This document shows, in pieces, positions 8,711 to 16,639 of a stretch of DNA of 64,000 nt; the first letter of the stretch is position 1; each line of letters opens with the position of its first letter. The stretch lies in assembly GCA_039024895.1 (NCBI GenBank), contig JBCCPJ010000012.1:33784-97783 (forward strand), in the 5' to 3' direction. Position numbers and translations under genes: made by a program. Origin of the DNA: JAJDOD01 sp039024895 (lineage in GTDB: Bacteria; Pseudomonadota; Alphaproteobacteria; Rhodobacterales; Rhodobacteraceae). Under the pieces are notes generated by a model. It was given only the letters and a program-made list of their open reading frames with translations, did not search any database and had not been told where the DNA came from.

Positions 8711-8723
8711 CTACCGTCGGTAG
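8711..8723. promoter_or_regulatory. Dyad upstream of the type I secretion unit
   Basis: CTACC-GTC-GGTAG is a perfect 5-bp dyad 24 bp upstream of the TTG start of the ABC transporter gene. It could be an operator or a short hairpin in the leader. No regulator can be named. Confidence 0.3.
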
Positions 8724-8918
8724 GGTAAAGAGCGACCGACGTAAGACAACCCGGATTTAATTTTTAACTGGAAACACTTTGTCCACGGCAGCGGGCGCTC
8801 TGAGCTCTAAAGCTAAATTGCGAGATCGCGCAGCGAAAAAGCTGCCAAAGACTATAATTTCAGGCCGATTTACACCTCCGGCTCAGCTTTAAACAATTGG
8901 CCAATTCGCAACAGTGGA

Positions 8919-9053
8919 GAAAGCTTGAATGTCGACGCTGGCAGTATTTTACGCCGCCGCGCCCCAGACTGTATTGTCGCAGGGCAAACGCTGCTGCTTA
9001 CACTTGGCGGTATAGCCGTCGTTGACAATTCGCGAGTGTATATTCAAGCTTTC
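8919..9053. repeat. 12-bp inverted repeat with 111-bp spacer
   Basis: GAAAGCTTGAAT at 8919-8930 is the exact reverse complement of ATTCAAGCTTTC at 9042-9053. The spacer contains no gene. It could be a looping regulator site pair or the ends of a small relic element; no transposase fragment is visible. Confidence 0.45.
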
Positions 9054-9189
9054 CTCAGGTCAGCGCTACCTGCCGCGAGCATCCTTCGGGAACGGTGAAA
9101 GCGCCCTAAAAAGACGTCATTTAGTTTTCCGACCAGCATTCGGTCGGCAATGCGCGCGCCGCTTAAGACATGCTGGGATGGAGACTTAA

Positions 9190-9726
9190 ATGATCAGCTC
9201 TGACCAAGCCAAATCCATGGCCAAGAAACTCCGTGCAGCCTTGGAGGCTGACGACATTCAAATTTCCCATGGCAAAGCACTGGAACTCATCGCGTCCAGC
9301 CTCGGGTTTGCCGACTGGAACACAGCAAAGGCAACGCTTGAACAGGCCGCACCAGACGCGGTCGAATTTACCGGATGCAACCCGATCGTACGGTTCTTCG
9401 ACGAAGCGAAAGCGCGCGAATTCTATTGTGACTTCCTCGGGTTTTCCGTCGCTTTTGAGCATCGTTTTACCAATGATCTTCCGCTTTATTTGGCAATAGA
9501 GCGGGCGGGATTGCAGTTGCATTTGTCCGAACACCACAACGATGCCAGCCCAGGCTCCAACGCGTTTATTCCGACGACGAATATACGCGCCTTCCATCAG
9601 GAACTTTCGAATAAACGTTATGCGTTCAACCGACCGGACTTGGAGAGAATGCCGTGGGGGCTGCAAATGCAGGTGCACGATCCGTTCGGCAACCGTTTGA
9701 GGTTCTGCGAACAAGGATCATCATAG
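9190..9726 (+). CDS. Glyoxalase/VOC superfamily protein with N-terminal glyoxalase-related domain
   Basis: The product is 178 residues. Residues 1-55 (QAKSMAKKLRAALEADD, ISHGKALELIASSLGFADWN) form the small helical domain that precedes some bleomycin-resistance-like proteins (the Glyoxalase_8 type). Residues of about 60-175 form a VOC fold: NPIVRFFDEAKAREFYCDFLGF, then AGLQLHLSEHH, and a final MQVHDPFGNRLRFCE. Related proteins are annotated as glyoxalase or bleomycin-resistance proteins, but the substrate is not predictable. H and E residues typical of metal coordination are present (HLSEHH; RFCE). The gene is monocistronic, with the divergent type I secretion unit on its other side. Confidence 0.82.
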   Translation: MISSDQAKSMAKKLRAALEADDIQISHGKALELIASSLGFADWNTAKATLEQAAPDAVEFTGCNPIVRFFDEAKAREFYCDFLGFSVAFEHRFTNDLPLYLAIERAGLQLHLSEHHNDASPGSNAFIPTTNIRAFHQELSNKRYAFNRPDLERMPWGLQMQVHDPFGNRLRFCEQGSS

Positions 9727-10072
9727 CCGCGGCAACTCAGAGCCGCGCAACTTGTACTGGGCAGAACCAGATAGCAGGGGGCTACCACAGCCTTGCAGGC
9801 TTTCGAGCAGTAATTCGCATCGCTGGCCCGGATCTCGAACGAGACACCGCACAATATTTGTCGATCTTTTGGGCGTGCCTCGGACCGGCAACCAGATCCT
9901 TCCCAAGGATGACGAGCATTTAAGAGCGTCGCGCTTTTGAATGATGTATCCCCACGATCGTAAAAGAGCGCCGCATTTGAAGCGATCAGCACAGTTCACA
10001 ACCTAAGATTCCAGCATCGCTACATGTGCTGGGAGGGCGCGCGCCGGGCCTCAAACTTTCACGGTTTGCCAA
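9727..10072. other. 346-bp gap without a convincing gene
   Basis: Short frames exist on both strands but none has a good ribosome binding site together with a recognisable product, and they overlap one another. The gap lies between converging genes (VOC protein and Bax-inhibitor-1 protein). Confidence 0.5.
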
Positions 10073-10075
10073 TAA

Positions 10076-10110
10076 AAAAGCCCCGACTGACCTGCGCCAG
10101 ACGGGGCCGT
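10076..10110 (-). terminator. Rho-independent terminator of the Bax-inhibitor-1 gene
   Basis: Read on the minus strand, a GC-rich hairpin (arms GCCCCGTCTG and the partner ending CGGGGC) is followed directly by TTTTTTATTGG. It lies about 20 bp beyond the stop codon of the gene ending at 10130. Confidence 0.8.
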
Positions 10111-10129
10111 GTTTCGTATGCTCTGCCGA

Positions 10130-10852
10130 TTACTCGCGGTTGCCGAGGAACTGGAGCAAAAACATGAACATGTTGATGAAGTTCAAATAGAGGCTCAGGG
10201 CACCCATGATGGCGCTCTTGCCCAACCATTCGCCGTCCATCGCATGGGCATGCATGACGTACTCATTCTTCAAGCGCTGCGTGTCGTAGGCGGTCAAGCC
10301 CGCGAAGATGAGCACACCGAGCGCCGACACAGCGAACATGATCGCGGGCGACGCCAGAAAAATGTTCACGATTGATGCCAGAATCAGGCCGATCACGCCC
10401 ATGATCAGGAAGGAGCCCCAGCCGGAGATGTCTTTTTGCGTCGTATATCCCCAAAGCGACAGGCCAGCGAAGGCGATCGCTGTGATTAGAAAAGTCTGCA
10501 CGATCGAGATGCCGGTGAACACCACGAAGATATACGAAATTGACACGCCCATCACGGCCGAGAACACATAGAAAAACGTCTGCGCGCCCGAGACCGACAA
10601 ACGATTGATCATCGCGCCGAAGGCAAAGACCATGATCAGCGGTGCAAACATCACGAGCCATTTCAGCGGCGTTGCGAAGATTGCCTCCACCAGGGCGGGG
10701 GTCGTACCCACGCCCCAAGCCGCACCGGCCGTGACCAAAAGGCCAACGGACATGGTGCTATAGATCTTGTTCATATGGGCGCGCAGGCCCTCATCAATTT
10801 CGGCCGTCCGGACACCCGTCACTTGGGGGCGGATCGTCTCATATTCAGCCAT
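10130..10852 (-). CDS. Bax inhibitor-1/YccA family membrane protein
   Basis: The product is 240 residues from the ATG at 10852, chosen because an AGGAGAG site lies 9 bases upstream; an alternative ATG 45 bases earlier has none. It has about seven membrane helices and the family C-terminal pattern: FAGLTAYDTQRLKNEY, then LYLNFINMFMFLLQFLGNRE. Bacterial members are related to the human Bax inhibitor-1 calcium leak channel, and E. coli YccA modulates FtsH protease; the role here is inferred only from the family. A strong intrinsic terminator follows. The divergent or upstream neighbour is a DUF1127 gene in the same direction, 136 bp away. Confidence 0.92.
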   Translation of the reverse strand: MAEYETIRPQVTGVRTAEIDEGLRAHMNKIYSTMSVGLLVTAGAAWGVGTTPALVEAIFATPLKWLVMFAPLIMVFAFGAMINRLSVSGAQTFFYVFSAVMGVSISYIFVVFTGISIVQTFLITAIAFAGLSLWGYTTQKDISGWGSFLIMGVIGLILASIVNIFLASPAIMFAVSALGVLIFAGLTAYDTQRLKNEYVMHAHAMDGEWLGKSAIMGALSLYLNFINMFMFLLQFLGNRE

Positions 10853-10988
10853 CGAATACGCTCTCCTGACTAACTGTTGTTCCCAAAGTCGGACCACCCG
10901 ACCTCACGCACCCAATATTGGCGTGATTTGCTGAGTTTTCAACTGTTCCCGACGATTTTAGGCACGTTTTCGCAGGCGTTGAGGCGGT

Positions 10989-11210
10989 TCATCGCAGCCA
11001 GCGGTTCGGTGCGTCCCAAACAGGCCGCTTTGTTTCCCGTTCGACATCAGTCCGCGTCAGGCCAAGATCGCGCAGCATATGCGGCTCAAGGCCTTCCAGC
11101 ACGCGGCGCTCACGCCAGATATCAAGCGCATTCAGGAGCACGCCGATCAAGGACGGCCCTGTGCGATGCAAAGAAACGTGGGAGGGGGCGGAGGTTACAG
11201 ATTTGTTCAT
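10989..11210 (-). CDS. DUF1127 small protein
   Basis: The 73-residue, arginine-rich product carries the DUF1127 motif at roughly residues 28-63 (WRERRVLEGLEPHMLRDLGLTRTDVERE). Short DUF1127 proteins in alphaproteobacteria have been linked to RNA and phosphate or stress metabolism, but the role of this one is not known. It is read away from a LysR-type regulator gene across a 124-bp AT-rich gap, the classical position of a LysR target. Regulation by that neighbour is therefore a reasonable inference. Confidence 0.82.
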   Translation of the reverse strand: MNKSVTSAPSHVSLHRTGPSLIGVLLNALDIWRERRVLEGLEPHMLRDLGLTRTDVERETKRPVWDAPNRWLR

Positions 11211-11334
11211 TGTGGCTATCCTTTCTAAAAGGTGATGCGTTGAAACTAAAACATCAGATTTCTTGATCTATTTGGCAGAATGCGATACATTTTAAAAACG
11301 AATATTCATGAAGCTAACCATCAGGATTTGTGAT

Positions 11335-12207
11335 ATGCCTCGAAATATTGACATGACGGCCCTGCGTTCTTTCGTGACTGTCGCAGATACTGGCGGCGTC
11401 ACCCGTGCTGCCGCTGCGCTCAACCTCACGCAATCGGCTGTCTCGATGCAGCTAAAACGACTGGAGGAGAACCTCGGCCAAGCGCTCCTCGATCGTTCTG
11501 GGCGAGGTATCGGGCTGACGGCTGCGGGTGAGCAGATGTTAAGCTACGGGCGTAAGCTACTGGTTTTGAATGATGAAGTTTACAGCCGTATGACCGATGA
11601 CGCGTTTGAGGGAGTGCTGGTCCTGGGTGTGCCACACGATATCGTCTATCCTGCAATCCCTCGGGTTTTGAAACTCTTCAAAGCGGAACATCCGCGGATG
11701 CGCCTTCAACTCCTGTCTTCGGCGACCGTGCGTTTGAAGGACAAGTTCGCCAACGGGGAATGCGATATCATTCTGACCACAGAACGGAACTGCGGTCCCG
11801 AAGGCGAGGTGCTGACTGAAAAGCCGCTCGTCTGGTTTGGGGCCCCTGGCGGCGCTGCCTGGCAACAGCGCCCGTTGCCAATTGCCTCCGAACCCTTGTG
11901 CACCTTTCGCCGACCGATGCAGACGGCGTTGGATGAGGCGGGTATCCCGTGGGAGATGGCGGTCGACTCCGATTCGACCTCAACCGTGACCGCAACAACC
12001 TCCGCTGATTTCGCGGTGCTTTCCATGTTGGCGGGGACGGCTCCACCGCAACTCGAACCTGTGCCGCATCAAGGCAGTTTGCCGGATCTCGGCAGCTTCA
12101 ACATCAACCTGTTCCGAACCGAAGCCCAAAAGGGCCAAGTGTTGAACGATCTGGCGGAATTGATCCGTCAGGCTTATCGCGCGCCGCAACTGGCCCTCAC
12201 AGCGTAA
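11335..12207 (+). CDS. LysR-type transcriptional regulator
   Basis: The product is 290 residues from the ATG at 11335, which follows AGGA by about 10 bases; an ATG at 11308 lacks a site. The N-terminal winged helix is clear: MTALRSFVTVADTGG, AAAALNLTQSAVSMQLKRLE, then LDRSGRGIGLTAAGEQ. The remaining 200 residues form the effector-binding domain. The effector is unknown. The gene is divergent from the DUF1127 gene, the most likely target, and its 3' end overlaps the end of the converging quinone oxidoreductase gene by 11 bp. Confidence 0.92.
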   Translation: MPRNIDMTALRSFVTVADTGGVTRAAAALNLTQSAVSMQLKRLEENLGQALLDRSGRGIGLTAAGEQMLSYGRKLLVLNDEVYSRMTDDAFEGVLVLGVPHDIVYPAIPRVLKLFKAEHPRMRLQLLSSATVRLKDKFANGECDIILTTERNCGPEGEVLTEKPLVWFGAPGGAAWQQRPLPIASEPLCTFRRPMQTALDEAGIPWEMAVDSDSTSTVTATTSADFAVLSMLAGTAPPQLEPVPHQGSLPDLGSFNINLFRTEAQKGQVLNDLAELIRQAYRAPQLALTA

Positions 12208-13156
12208 CGACGACCTTTCCGGTCGCCCGACGCGTTTTCAACAGATCGAGCGCCTCGGGCGTTTTTTCAAAGGGAAGGACGTGGCTGATATGGGGCGCAA
12301 TGCGACCTTCTGCGTGCCAGTGCATCAACTCGCCGAGGCTTTCCGTCAGCGCATCGGCGGCAAATGTCAGATAGCCGCCCCAGTAAAACCCCAGCACATC
12401 AATATTTTTAACCAAGAGATGATTGAGCTTCGGCTTTGGTACGTCTCCGCTGGCAAAACCAACGGCCAGAAAGCGTCCTTCCGGTCTCAAGGCGCGCAGC
12501 GCCGCTTCGCCAAGGGCACCGCCCACCGCGTCATATACGACATCGATGCCACCAAGCGCCTTGAGTGCGCCGCGCAAGTCTTCGCTGCTTGCGTCTATCG
12601 TATGGTCGGCACCCGCTTTGCGTGCAACGTCGAGCTTGTCTGCGCCGCGGGCAACGGCAATCACCTCCGCGCCGAGTGCTCGCCCGATTTCAACCGCCGT
12701 GAGCCCGACGCCGCCAGCGGCTCCAAGAACAACGAGTCGTTCGCCGGGTTGAAGACGCGCGCGCCGTGTCAGGGCGAGGTGGGAGGTACCATAGGCGATT
12801 TGAAAGCCAGCGGCAATTTCATCGTTCATGGCGACGGGCACAAGACGGCAACGGGAGGCGTGGACATTCACCTTCTCCGCCAGGCCGCCAGACCCGCAGA
12901 AGGCAACGATTCGATCTCCGATTTCAAACTCGCTTACGTATACGTCAACCTGCTCAACGATGCCGCATATCTCCAAGCCTGGGACAAAAGGCAGGGCCGG
13001 CGTCTCCTGATACGACCCTTCAATCATCAGGAGATCGGCGAAATTTAGCCCACATGCGGAAACATTAATCCGTATCTCCCCCGGTCCCAGGGGCGGGAGC
13101 GTCCATGTCTTCGAAAACGCTGGAGAACTATGACTGGGAACCGTAAACGCACGCAT
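12197..13156 (-). CDS. Zinc-independent NADPH:quinone oxidoreductase family protein
   Basis: The product is a 319-residue medium-chain dehydrogenase/reductase. The N-terminal GroES-like domain includes GEIRINVSACGLNFADLLMIEG and FVPGLEICGIVEQV. The Rossmann domain has the nucleotide motif LGAAGGVGLTAVEIGRALGAEVIAVA-type pattern, and later GGIDVVYDAVGG and FLAVGFASG. Zinc-ligand cysteines of alcohol dehydrogenases are missing, which fits the quinone oxidoreductase branch. It probably reduces quinones or enals with NADPH in the cytoplasm. The promoter region has a pair of GTATACCT sites (13165-13212), suggesting control by a GntR-like repressor encoded elsewhere. Confidence 0.9.
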   Translation of the reverse strand: MRAFTVPSHSSPAFSKTWTLPPLGPGEIRINVSACGLNFADLLMIEGSYQETPALPFVPGLEICGIVEQVDVYVSEFEIGDRIVAFCGSGGLAEKVNVHASRCRLVPVAMNDEIAAGFQIAYGTSHLALTRRARLQPGERLVVLGAAGGVGLTAVEIGRALGAEVIAVARGADKLDVARKAGADHTIDASSEDLRGALKALGGIDVVYDAVGGALGEAALRALRPEGRFLAVGFASGDVPKPKLNHLLVKNIDVLGFYWGGYLTFAADALTESLGELMHWHAEGRIAPHISHVLPFEKTPEALDLLKTRRATGKVVVTL

Positions 13157-13164
13157 TTTCGGCA

Positions 13165-13212
13165 GTATACCTTATGTTAATTTTCAACGATTTCAGTTGT
13201 ATACGTATACCT
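13165..13212. promoter_or_regulatory. Paired GTATACCT sites with a GTATACGTATAC palindrome
   Basis: GTATACCT occurs at 13165-13172 and again at 13205-13212, 40 bp apart, i.e. near-integral helical phasing. The second copy is part of the 12-bp palindrome GTATACGTATAC (13199-13210). They lie between the oxidoreductase start (13156, minus) and the XRE gene (13396, plus). GTATAC cores are typical of GntR-family operators; the cognate regulator is not in the window. Confidence 0.5.
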
Positions 13213-13395
13213 GTAAAATTAGCCAGAGTTTGTGTGGCGCGCTAAGGATGTGTTATATAATTTCATAACAATCTTTAGGTGAACTGAGGACTATGCTATA
13301 AAGCGAGTGGTCGTTAAAAATACTGACCAAAAAGACAGCTTTTCAGGAAGTGGCTTCTCGCACATATATGCTTGGAGTTGAATGGAGGTTCCAAA

Positions 13396-13773
13396 ATGAA
13401 ACATCCGGTTGATGTACATGTTGGCAAGCGTGTTCGCCACAGACGATGGCTCGTCGGCATGACGCAACAGCAACTTGCGGAAAACGTTGGGATCAAATTC
13501 CAGCAGATCCAGAAATACGAAACCGGCATGAACCGCGTTTCAGCGTCCCGTCTTTGGGATATCGCATCGGCGTTGTCCGTGCCGGTGAGCTTTTTCTTCG
13601 AGGGCCTAAACGAAGCGGCACCGGCGGAAGACGCCGAAGATACAGCGGATGTCCCTCTCGACATCCTGAAGGACAAAGAAGCACTCGACCTGATCCGTTC
13701 CTATTATGCCATCCCCGAAACGCAGCGCCGTCGTTTGTTCGAATTGGCGCGCGTGCTGAGCGATGTGAACTAA
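13396..13773 (+). CDS. XRE-family helix-turn-helix regulator
   Basis: The product is 125 residues from the ATG at 13396, which is preceded by a GGAGG site at a proper distance; the ATG at 13372 is not. Residues of about 8-65 form the Cro/CI-type helix-turn-helix (GKRVRHRRWLVGMTQQQLAE, FQQIQKYETGMNRVSASRLW, ALSVPVSFFFEG). The C-terminal 55 residues are acidic then helical (EALDLIRSYYAIPETQRRRL). Such single-domain regulators are frequent in Rhodobacterales; the target genes are unknown. It lies 62 bp upstream of the HisN-type phosphatase gene. Confidence 0.9.
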   Translation: MKHPVDVHVGKRVRHRRWLVGMTQQQLAENVGIKFQQIQKYETGMNRVSASRLWDIASALSVPVSFFFEGLNEAAPAEDAEDTADVPLDILKDKEALDLIRSYYAIPETQRRRLFELARVLSDVN

Positions 13774-13835
13774 GCCGCTCGGCTTGACCTTGCGATCCGG
13801 GCCGCCTAGCCAAGAGCATAAGACGGGGCGGCCAC

Positions 13836-14624
13836 ATGACATTCGAAGATATTTACAGCGTGTGGACTGTTGCGGAAGCCCTGGCGGACGCCGCGCGCCG
13901 CGAGACGCTCCGTTTGTTTCGCTCACCTGATTTACACGCGGAGAGCAAAACTGCGGGCTTTGACCCGGTCACGCAGGCCGACCGGGCAGCCGAAACGGCC
14001 ATGCGCGGTATTCTATCGAAGCAACGGCCTGCAGACGCCATCTTGGGGGAAGAACATGGTGCGGCGGCGGGGACCTCTGGCCTTACCTGGGTGCTCGACC
14101 CCATAGACGGAACCCGTGGCTTTATCAGTGGCACCCCGACCTGGGGTGTGTTGATCGCGTTGGGCGACGCGGGTGGACCTCAACTCGGCCTGATCGACCA
14201 GCCCTATATTGGCGAGCGCTTCATGGGGGGCGCCGGTCGCGCCGAAATGGTGGGCCCTCTGGGCACGCGCCCTTTGAAAACCAGGTCAACGACCGTCCTT
14301 GAGGAAGCGACTCTTTTCTCGACGTTTCCGGAGATTGGCACACCGGACGAGGCCCATGCCTTTCGCAAAGTTGCCAACGAGGTCAAGCTCGTCCGCTATG
14401 GCTGTGATTGCTACGCCTATGCGCTTTTGGCGGCGGGGCAGATAGATTTGGTCATCGAAGCCGGTTTGCAACCCTATGACATTCAAGCTCCCATAGCCGT
14501 GATCGAGGCGGCGGGCGGCATTGTCACCGATTGGGAGGGTGGGCCAGCCCATAACGGCGGACGGGCGCTTGCGGCGGCAACGCCCGAGTTGCACGCGGCG
14601 GCGATGGCCCTGTTGGCTCTATGA
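13836..14624 (+). CDS. hisN: Inositol-monophosphatase-family phosphatase, HisN-type histidinol-phosphatase
   Basis: The 262-residue product has the Mg-dependent IMPase metal sites: E72 (ILGEEHG), D88-P-I-D91-G-T (LDPIDGTRGF) and D215 in YDIQAP, where the usual WD is YD. Related proteins in alphaproteobacteria and actinobacteria are annotated as the histidinol-phosphate phosphatase (histidine biosynthesis, next-to-last steps). The alternative is a phosphatase for inositol phosphates or 3'-phosphoadenosine phosphates. The stop overlaps the ATG of the 8-oxoguanine deaminase gene (ATGA), so the two are translationally coupled. The histidine gene hisI is in the same window but far away at 54.3 kb. 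Confidence 0.8.
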   Translation: MTFEDIYSVWTVAEALADAARRETLRLFRSPDLHAESKTAGFDPVTQADRAAETAMRGILSKQRPADAILGEEHGAAAGTSGLTWVLDPIDGTRGFISGTPTWGVLIALGDAGGPQLGLIDQPYIGERFMGGAGRAEMVGPLGTRPLKTRSTTVLEEATLFSTFPEIGTPDEAHAFRKVANEVKLVRYGCDCYAYALLAAGQIDLVIEAGLQPYDIQAPIAVIEAAGGIVTDWEGGPAHNGGRALAAATPELHAAAMALLAL

Positions 14625-15952
14625 CGGCCACGGTTCTGATAGGTGCCGACCATGTGCTCACCATGGATGGCCAAACCTATCGGGATGCGGATATCCGCTT
14701 TGAAAACGGGATCATAACCGCCGTTGGCCCATCCCTTGACCGCGTCGACGCGGAGGTCGTTTCCGCCCGGGGGTGCGTGATCACACCGGGCCTCGTGAAT
14801 ACCCACCACCATTTGTTCCAGACGCTGACCCGCGCGGTCCCCGCCGCACAAAACGCGCTGCTTTTCGGGTGGTTGCAGGCCCTTTATCCCATCTGGGCGC
14901 GCTTCGGGCCGGACGAGATGCGCCTCTCTGCCAAGATCGGGCTGGCCGAATTGGCGCTTTCCGGCTGTACGACGAGCTCCGATCATCTCTACCTCTATCC
15001 GAACGGCGCGCGGCTCGATGACACAATCGAAGCCGCCGCCGAAATCGGGTTGCGATTTCACGCAACGCGCGGGGCTATGTCCATTGGCGAAAGCGCCGGT
15101 GGGTTGCCGCCTGATGCATTGGTGGAAGGCGAGGCGCAGATACTCGAAGACTGCATTCGCGTGATCGACCGGTACCACGACCCCAAGCCCGGTGCGATGC
15201 TGCGCATTGCCGTCGCCCCCTGTTCGCCCTTCTCCGTCAGCCGGGAGTTGATGCGGGATGCCGCCAACCTCGCCCGGGACAAGGGCGTGGGGCTGCACAC
15301 GCACCTGGCCGAGAACGACGAGGACATCGCCTATTCCCTTGAGAATTTTGGTTGCCGCCCAGGCACTTATGCCGAAGAGCTGGGTTGGACGGGCCCCGAC
15401 GTTTGGCACGCCCATTGCGTGAAGCTTGATAGCGGGGAGATCGACCTCTTTGCCCGGTCGCACACCGGCGTAGCCCATTGCCCCTGTTCCAACTGCCGTC
15501 TCGGTTCTGGCATCGCGCCGGTCCGCCAAATGCGGGATGCAGGGGTCCGCGTCGGGCTCGGCGTCGACGGGTCGGCATCCAATGACCAATCCAATCTCAT
15601 CGATGAGGCGCGCCACGCGATGCTGCTTCAACGCGTTTCCCGTGGGGCGGACGCCATGAGCCCGGCGGAGGTGTTGGAAATCGCAACGCGTGGCGGGGCC
15701 GAAACGCTCGGGCGGGATGATATCGGACGGATTGCGCCGGGCTATCGCGCCGACCTCGCCATCTGGGACGTGACGGGTATCGAGAGCCTCGGGAGCTGGG
15801 ACCCGGCCGCCCTTGTTCTGGCCGGTCCGCGGCAGGTGCGCGACCTCTTTGTGGAGGGCAAACGGGTCGTGGAAGCGGGCCGTTGTCTGACGCTGACAGA
15901 TATCACGGCCCAAGCCCGCCACGCGGTCGAACGATTGTCCATCCCGCTGTAG
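14621..15952 (+). CDS. 8-oxoguanine deaminase (amidohydrolase)
   Basis: The 443-residue product is a cytoplasmic amidohydrolase of the AtzA/TrzN-like subgroup. It has PGLVNTHHHLFQ (H62-H64) on the first strand, GLHTHLAENDEDI, WHAHCVKLD and GVAHCPCSNCRLGSG, GLGVDGSASND and a C-terminal ADLAIWD. This cysteine-containing CPCSNCRLGSG pattern is what I know from the 8-oxoguanine deaminases, which convert 8-oxoguanine to urate and ammonia. Isocytosine or related ring substrates are alternatives. It is coupled to the upstream phosphatase and lies next to the LysE and guanine deaminase genes, giving a purine-degradation neighbourhood. Confidence 0.85.
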   Translation: MTATVLIGADHVLTMDGQTYRDADIRFENGIITAVGPSLDRVDAEVVSARGCVITPGLVNTHHHLFQTLTRAVPAAQNALLFGWLQALYPIWARFGPDEMRLSAKIGLAELALSGCTTSSDHLYLYPNGARLDDTIEAAAEIGLRFHATRGAMSIGESAGGLPPDALVEGEAQILEDCIRVIDRYHDPKPGAMLRIAVAPCSPFSVSRELMRDAANLARDKGVGLHTHLAENDEDIAYSLENFGCRPGTYAEELGWTGPDVWHAHCVKLDSGEIDLFARSHTGVAHCPCSNCRLGSGIAPVRQMRDAGVRVGLGVDGSASNDQSNLIDEARHAMLLQRVSRGADAMSPAEVLEIATRGGAETLGRDDIGRIAPGYRADLAIWDVTGIESLGSWDPAALVLAGPRQVRDLFVEGKRVVEAGRCLTLTDITAQARHAVERLSIPL

Positions 15953-15966
15953 AGCGTTGGTTTTTA

Positions 15967-15980
15967 GCTGATATATCAGC
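15967..15980. promoter_or_regulatory. Palindrome GCTGATATATCAGC
   Basis: A 14-bp perfect palindrome lies 15 bp past the stop of the 8-oxoguanine deaminase gene and just behind a TTTTT run. The TGATATATCA core recurs at 53282-53291 and 55926-55935. It may be a regulator site or a feature with a role in transcript ends. Confidence 0.4.
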
Positions 15981-16045
15981 CGGTGCTCCTCGCGTTCCAG
16001 CGAAGGGCAGGCGGCGAAGGCCTGCGCAAAGTCAAAGCAATTGCC

Positions 16046-16639
16046 CTAACCGGAAGCGGTGAGAGCGGCCAAAACGACCACGCCAAGCATTGCCGCGGCC
16101 ATTGCGATGTTGATCACGCGCTGCGTGCGCTCGGGCAGGTCAAGCCGTTGGATCGTAACGCCCAACCACAGCCACGCCGCGTGCACCACCAGCCAAACAC
16201 CGATAAAGATTGCAAGTTTGATGGCGGCCTCCAGCGTCGGGTTCTCCGGCAGGAAGGGGAAATTGGCGTAGATGGCGGTGCTTACCGCATAGGCTTTCGG
16301 ATTGATGGCTTGCAAGGTCAGGCCGCCCGCAATCCCGGGCGGCGCCGGCCGTTCGATGAAGGCGACGCGCGCGCCCGCAAAGGCAATCTTATAGGCTAGC
16401 CACAAGAGATACAGGGCAGAGGCCAGCGCCAATCCGGTCCGCAACACCGGCACCGCCAGCAACACCGCCGCAAGCCCCGTCAGAACCGCCAACGAGACGG
16501 CGAGATTGCCGATGAACAACCCGGCCATGTAGCGCAGCCCGTCCCGGTACCCGTAGGCGGCGCCGACACCGGCGAGTGACAGCACGCCGGGGCCGGGCGT
16601 TCCCACTAAGAAAAGAACGGCTAAGGTGAAGGTTAACAC
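16046..16639 (-). CDS. LysE/RhtB-family exporter
   Basis: The 197-residue inner-membrane protein has about six hydrophobic segments and the LysE/RhtB opening TPGPGVLSLAGVGAAYGYRDGLRYMAG, with the conserved GPG and G...G pattern. The GTG start at 16639 overlaps the stop of the guanine deaminase gene by 7 bp, so the two are coupled. LysE proteins export amino acids or related small molecules; the association with purine deaminases suggests, but does not prove, a base or a by-product as substrate. A start on GTG rather than a downstream ATG is supported by the overlap. Confidence 0.88.
   Translation of the reverse strand: MLTFTLAVLFLVGTPGPGVLSLAGVGAAYGYRDGLRYMAGLFIGNLAVSLAVLTGLAAVLLAVPVLRTGLALASALYLLWLAYKIAFAGARVAFIERPAPPGIAGGLTLQAINPKAYAVSTAIYANFPFLPENPTLEAAIKLAIFIGVWLVVHAAWLWLGVTIQRLDLPERTQRVINIAMAAAMLGVVVLAALTASG

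Larger units (their letters stand above)
8688..9189. other. 502-bp gene-free region upstream of the type I secretion unit
   Basis: No convincing gene is present on either strand. The region holds three symmetric elements: CTACC-GTC-GGTAG at 8711-8723 close to the start of the ABC gene, AATTGGCCAATT at 8895-8906, and a 12-bp inverted repeat (8919-8930 and 9042-9053). It lies between divergent genes, so it should carry both promoters. Confidence 0.6.

Noticed and set aside
14483..15922. Long minus-strand open frame of 479 codons
   Set aside because: It lies antisense to the 8-oxoguanine deaminase gene, has no recognisable product and is explained by GC-rich codon bias.
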